Positions 5,618 through 8,751 of a DNA stretch of 8,751 bases are shown one piece after another; position 1 is the first letter of the stretch; the number at the start of each line of letters is the position of its first letter. Made by a program: the position numbers and the translations under genes. The stretch lies in assembly GCA_030604325.1 (NCBI GenBank), contig JAUVWC010000032.1, forward strand, positions 1-8,751, written 5' to 3'. The notes beneath the pieces were generated by a model, which made no database searches, had not been told where the DNA came from, and saw only the letters and a program-made list of their open reading frames with translations. This DNA is from Candidatus Zixiibacteriota bacterium. GTDB lineage: Bacteria > Blakebacterota > Blakebacteria > Blakebacterales > Blakebacteraceae.

Positions 5618-7444
5618 CTATTTCAGTTCTAGGACACGAACCTGTAGCACCTTCTTGCTGGTATCGTCCTGAACGAATGCGACCAGCAGAAGCTGGTTCT
5701 CGTCGATCTCGTTCTTCTTCTCACTGAACCCTTCACCACTGCGGAATCTCTGGGGATTCTCCGATTCGTACTCGGTCAGATAATCCAGCAGATTCGACTC
5801 CAGCTGTGCGATATCCAGCGAGGCCGTAAAGTTGGCGCTCTCCTGACTTATGGCAAAACCATCATGGCCACCAACGAAAGCACGGACAACCATGCTGTGC
5901 TCACTGACGCCGTTACCGCCTTCAAAGTGTACCAGCCTCTCCGCAAGAACGATCCGCAGCTTCAGGTCTGAACCTTCCAAAGCTGCTGGATCCTTAACCA
6001 TTACGGTGGCGGACACCGTCAGGCTCTGATCGGAGCGCTCACCTGCGAGGTCGATATTGACTGCGGGCGCCTCCTTCATTGCCTGTTCAATCGTCCAACC
6101 GTACAGTCCGAATTTGCCCTTTGCCGCCGCTGCTCCACCACCTCCCCCGGGCAGGAGAACGCCATTGACGAACGTAGTGGGCGTGCCGCCAACCACCCTT
6201 TCTTCGCTGTTGTAGTAATCCATCCGGGTAATAGTGTCTGGATTGGTCATCGGATCGGGTCCCGGTATGTGTTCGTGGTACACCAGAACAGCACTGAGCG
6301 AACTTGGGTAGAACGCAACCAATGCATCATATGCCAGGTCGGCTGCCACGCACGGAGGGCATTCGGAACCGGTAAACAGCTCAGACAGCACAACGCGGCC
6401 CGGCAGATCTCCGGTTGGAGTAAAGGTTCCGGAAGGATGCCAGGATCCCATCTCCTCCCCCAGTGACCTGAGAGTATCCGTCAAGCTGCTCTCCGCTCCA
6501 TATGTTTCCTCCCAGAGAGTCTGCAGGGGCTCCATGATGGACGGGTGTGGATAGAGGCTGGCGCATTCAAGGTAGGTAGCGATCGCTTCGTCGGTCTTCC
6601 CGAGCTCCCGGAACGCCTTCCCCCGCGTGAGATAGTAATCGAGGTCATTGGGGGCAACCAGTTGACCAACAGGATCCAGTATTTCTAAGGCCGATTCGTA
6701 GTCCCCCGATTCCGCATACACCTGAGCCACGGCGATGCGGGCATTCTTGAACATAACCGCTCCCTTTTCAGGTCCACTCCCTAGCAGCACCTCAACCAGA
6801 TAGGATTCGGCCTCATCCCAACGTCCCTCAGCGACAAGGAATTTGCTGAGTTCGGTCTTGTACTCGATGTAGTTGGGATCGTCGTCCGGAGCTAGTTCAA
6901 CGACTTCCTTCTGCCGTTGGATTGCCGTAGAGATGTCACCCCTGGCAAAAGCGATGTGCGCCACCGTATCCACCACCATCGCCCTTTCCGCTTTTTGCTC
7001 GTCGGTCTCACCTTCAGGTAAGAGCGCCACGGCTGTGTCGGCCCATGCGGCGGCCCTGTCGAGCGCGGCGTTAGCTTCGTACAAATACCAAGCGGCGTTG
7101 TTGTAACCCATCGCTTCGTCTGCAACCTGCGCGTAGAGCCTTATATACAACTCTGCATACTTGGTCAGTCTTGGGTCTTCAGGATCGAGCTGGGCAATAG
7201 TCGTAATCCCTCGGTCGAGGACACCCTGTGTCAGGTAACCCGACTCAGGATACTTCTCCAGGAACTCATCCAGGAGCTTCAGTATTTCTTCCGGAGATTC
7301 GGCCTGCATGACCGCACGGGCCGCCTGCAATTCCTCACTGGTAGAGCGCTGCTGGGCTATCGAGATATCCGGTGGTAAGGCCAGGGCGACCACCACTGCC
7401 AGAACCAGACAGGTTCCAAAACGATTAAAATGATGATTGTTCAT
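5618..7444 (-). CDS. Exported TPR protein with thioredoxin-like (CPPC) and Omp28-like C-terminal domain
   Basis: The product is 608 aa. The chosen ATG (7444) has GAGG 5 nt upstream and begins directly with a signal peptide; an in-frame ATG at 7498 would put 18 unlikely residues before it. The signal peptide has an Asn/His/Arg start, the hydrophobic core TCLVLAVVVALALPP and probable cleavage at ISIA-QQ, after residue 30. A helical region with TPR-like repeats spans about 49-302 (clearest at 152-188, 192-224, 235-265 and 269-302, with GDYESALEIL and FRELGKTDEAIATYL). A thioredoxin-like domain spans about 350-431: VVLSELFTGSECPPCVAAD with Cys362 and Cys365, and GGTPTTFVNG with the cis-Pro at 422. 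A Gly/Ala-rich loop follows. The C-terminal 140 or so residues include RIVLAERLVHFEG, EHSMVVRAF and LLLVAFVQDDTSKKVLQVRV, resembling the end of Omp28-related proteins. It probably acts in the periplasm or at the outer membrane in disulfide or cell-envelope chemistry; the partner is unknown. The SNF gene lies 123 bp upstream. Confidence 0.88.
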   Translation of the reverse strand: MNNHHFNRFGTCLVLAVVVALALPPDISIAQQRSTSEELQAARAVMQAESPEEILKLLDEFLEKYPESGYLTQGVLDRGITTIAQLDPEDPRLTKYAELYIRLYAQVADEAMGYNNAAWYLYEANAALDRAAAWADTAVALLPEGETDEQKAERAMVVDTVAHIAFARGDISTAIQRQKEVVELAPDDDPNYIEYKTELSKFLVAEGRWDEAESYLVEVLLGSGPEKGAVMFKNARIAVAQVYAESGDYESALEILDPVGQLVAPNDLDYYLTRGKAFRELGKTDEAIATYLECASLYPHPSIMEPLQTLWEETYGAESSLTDTLRSLGEEMGSWHPSGTFTPTGDLPGRVVLSELFTGSECPPCVAADLAYDALVAFYPSSLSAVLVYHEHIPGPDPMTNPDTITRMDYYNSEERVVGGTPTTFVNGVLLPGGGGGAAAAKGKFGLYGWTIEQAMKEAPAVNIDLAGERSDQSLTVSATVMVKDPAALEGSDLKLRIVLAERLVHFEGGNGVSEHSMVVRAFVGGHDGFAISQESANFTASLDIAQLESNLLDYLTEYESENPQRFRSGEGFSEKKNEIDENQLLLVAFVQDDTSKKVLQVRVLELK

Positions 7445-7567
7445 GGCTACCTCAGGGGAAATGGTGTGATTGTATAGACTCAGCCAATCGGCTCGCACGT
7501 ATTTCAGTTTAGACTGTTTGCTAATGAGATTCCAGGGACAACTTCTCGGCAGGGATTATCCTGATAG
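7445..7567 (-). promoter_or_regulatory. Intergenic leader of the TPR-thioredoxin gene
   Basis: The 123 bp between the SNF gene stop and the start of the TPR-thioredoxin gene contain the ribosome binding site (CCTGAGG, 5 nt before the ATG). On the minus strand there is also a TATACA hexamer about 30 bp upstream of the start, which could be a -10 element, but no good -35 is spaced with it. No terminator hairpin with a T-run is seen after the SNF stop, so read-through from the SNF gene is possible. Confidence 0.3.
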
Positions 7568-8751
7568 CTAGATGGGGAAAAGAGACTCCAGCAGCCAGTT
7601 CACACCCACGAAAATGACGCAGAATGGTATCACCAGACGCATCCACCAGTAGAGCGCCCGATGGAATGGTCTCGATGTACCCTCCGCCAGCTCTCTTAGC
7701 GCATCTGAACGCTTAATGCACCAGCCGGTCGTAACGACTGCGAGCAGGGCGCCCAGGGTCTGCATGCCGGATCCGAAGAACAGGTCCCACCGGATATAGA
7801 GTTTCATATTGATCATGGGGAGTACCGCCAGCAGCATGACGATCCCGCAGACGACGGCTACCGCCCTGTTGCGGGTCAGACCGGTGTTATCCACGATGCC
7901 ACCGACCAGCACTTCCAACGCCGCCACAGCTGAGAGGAAGGCGGCACCGAAGAGACCCGCGAAGAAGAGCAGGCCGAACAATCCTCCCAGCGGCATCTGC
8001 GCGAACGTCTGCGGCAGGGTGATGAATATGAGCGACGGCCCACTGTCGGGAGGGAGGCCGAAGGCGAAGACCGCGGGAAAGATCGCCAGACCGGCCAGCA
8101 GCCCGGCGGTCATGTCGCCCAGACCGGTAAAGAGGGCGGCTCCCGGTATTCTCTCCTCCCGGCCCAGGTACGACCCGTAGATGACCATGAACGTTCCACC
8201 GAGCGACATGGAGAAGACCGCCTGCCCCAGGGCGGCCGCCAGGACAGAACCGGTCAGACCTTCCAGGCTGAATCTGCCTACGTACCAAGCTATACCCGCC
8301 CCGGAGCCTTCCAGTGTGACAGCTCGCGCGACGAGGATGAGCAGGATCACGAGCAGCATGGGCATGATCACCTTGCTGACCCGTTCTATGCCCCGCCTCA
8401 ATCCTCTGACCAGCACGATGCCGCACAGGCAGATGACTAGCGGGGTCACGATGAGCTGCAGCACGAAACTTGTCGTGCTGAAGCCTTTCTGGGGCGGCAG
8501 AATTGCCGACGAGTCAATATTGAGGCCGAAAAGAGAAGCCGCCTGCCCCACGGCGTGGAACCCGACCCAGCCGACGGTATTTGTATAGTATCCGGTGGCG
8601 AAGAACACGACGACGAAGAGGAAATATCCCACATACCGGCCGCCGGGCAGTCCACCCCTATCGAAAGCGCCCAGCGTGCCGCGCCGTGTGTGGCGGCCCA
8701 GGATCCACTCGGCCATCAGCGCCGGAATGGCCACCAGAAACACCATGAGCA
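7568..8751 (-). CDS. SNF/NSS-family Na+-dependent symporter, partial (start beyond window)
   Basis: The frame is open to the right edge, so the N-terminus (TM1, with the conserved GNxWRFP motif) is outside the window. The 392 residues counted from the Met at 8746 begin at the end of TM2: FLVAIPALMAEWILGRH. Recognisable family features follow in order: TM3 (about 38-66); TM4/TM5 with GIERVSKVIMP (119-129); TM6 with ALGQAVFSMSLGGTFMVIYG and SYL, where the Ser-x-Ser-Leu-Gly break lines the substrate site; TM7 with GDMTAGLLAGLAIFPAVFAFG (210-230); GPSLIFITLP (236-245); TM8 with AFLSAVAALEVLVGG (269-283), carrying a probable Na+ site; then TM9-TM12, ending in WWMRLVIPFCVIFVGVNW plus a short tail. 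Bacterial members (LeuT, MhsT) import amino acids or similar small molecules using Na+. The substrate here is unknown. A broken paralogue lies at 5430-5558. It is followed in the same direction by the TPR-thioredoxin gene. Confidence 0.93.
   Translation of the reverse strand, partial: LMVFLVAIPALMAEWILGRHTRRGTLGAFDRGGLPGGRYVGYFLFVVVFFATGYYTNTVGWVGFHAVGQAASLFGLNIDSSAILPPQKGFSTTSFVLQLIVTPLVICLCGIVLVRGLRRGIERVSKVIMPMLLVILLILVARAVTLEGSGAGIAWYVGRFSLEGLTGSVLAAALGQAVFSMSLGGTFMVIYGSYLGREERIPGAALFTGLGDMTAGLLAGLAIFPAVFAFGLPPDSGPSLIFITLPQTFAQMPLGGLFGLLFFAGLFGAAFLSAVAALEVLVGGIVDNTGLTRNRAVAVVCGIVMLLAVLPMINMKLYIRWDLFFGSGMQTLGALLAVVTTGWCIKRSDALRELAEGTSRPFHRALYWWMRLVIPFCVIFVGVNWLLESLFPI

Noticed and set aside
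7445..7498. Upstream ATG start (7498) for the TPR-thioredoxin gene
   Set aside because: It would place 18 residues before an obvious signal peptide; the ATG at 7444 has a good ribosome binding site.
1..8751. Defence system, CRISPR, prophage, toxin-antitoxin or biosynthetic cluster
   Set aside because: No repeats, nucleases, integrases or other hallmark genes are visible; the window is envelope and transport genes plus gene remnants.

Overview
The window looks like chromosomal DNA of a Gram-negative (diderm) bacterium of fairly high GC. It carries a tripartite efflux system with an outer-membrane channel, an adaptor and an RND pump, plus an exported protein. The periplasmic protein that joins TPRs to an Omp28-like thioredoxin fold recalls the Bacteroidota/FCB superphylum and related candidate phyla, but nothing here fixes the taxon. 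I see no rRNA, tRNA, CRISPR array, transposase, integrase or phage gene.

Layout, left to right. Positions 1-4483 (+) hold the 3' end of a TolC-type channel gene, a membrane-fusion/adaptor protein gene and a complete RND transporter gene. They are packed as one operon: 10 bp separate the first two, and a 4-bp ATGA overlap joins the last two. Together they encode a drug/solute exporter spanning the envelope. Convergent to it, at 4510-4947 (-), is a small membrane-anchored protein. It looks like a type IV pilin/pseudopilin whose leader has lost the usual Phe+1 and Glu+5.

Positions 4948-5617 contain no intact gene, but they are not empty. They hold the 3' end of an M16 zinc peptidase gene (+) and, facing it, a broken 3' end of a sodium:neurotransmitter-symporter (SNF/NSS) gene (-). 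The SNF remnant is clearly homologous to the intact SNF gene at the right end of the window. Relative to that gene it lacks about 250 bp internally and is frameshifted. The simplest reading is a former convergent gene pair of which only the 3' ends survive. Two small hairpins inside a short direct repeat lie upstream of the M16 remnant.

Positions 5618-7444 (-) encode an exported TPR plus thioredoxin-like (CPPC) protein with an Omp28-like C-terminal part. Positions 7568-8751 (-) encode the C-terminal three-quarters or more of an SNF-family Na+-coupled transporter whose start lies beyond the window.

I found no convincing new multi-gene system. The most interesting signals are the decayed M16/SNF region with its diverged paralogue relationship, the pilin-like protein with a degenerate leader, and the TPR-thioredoxin fusion.
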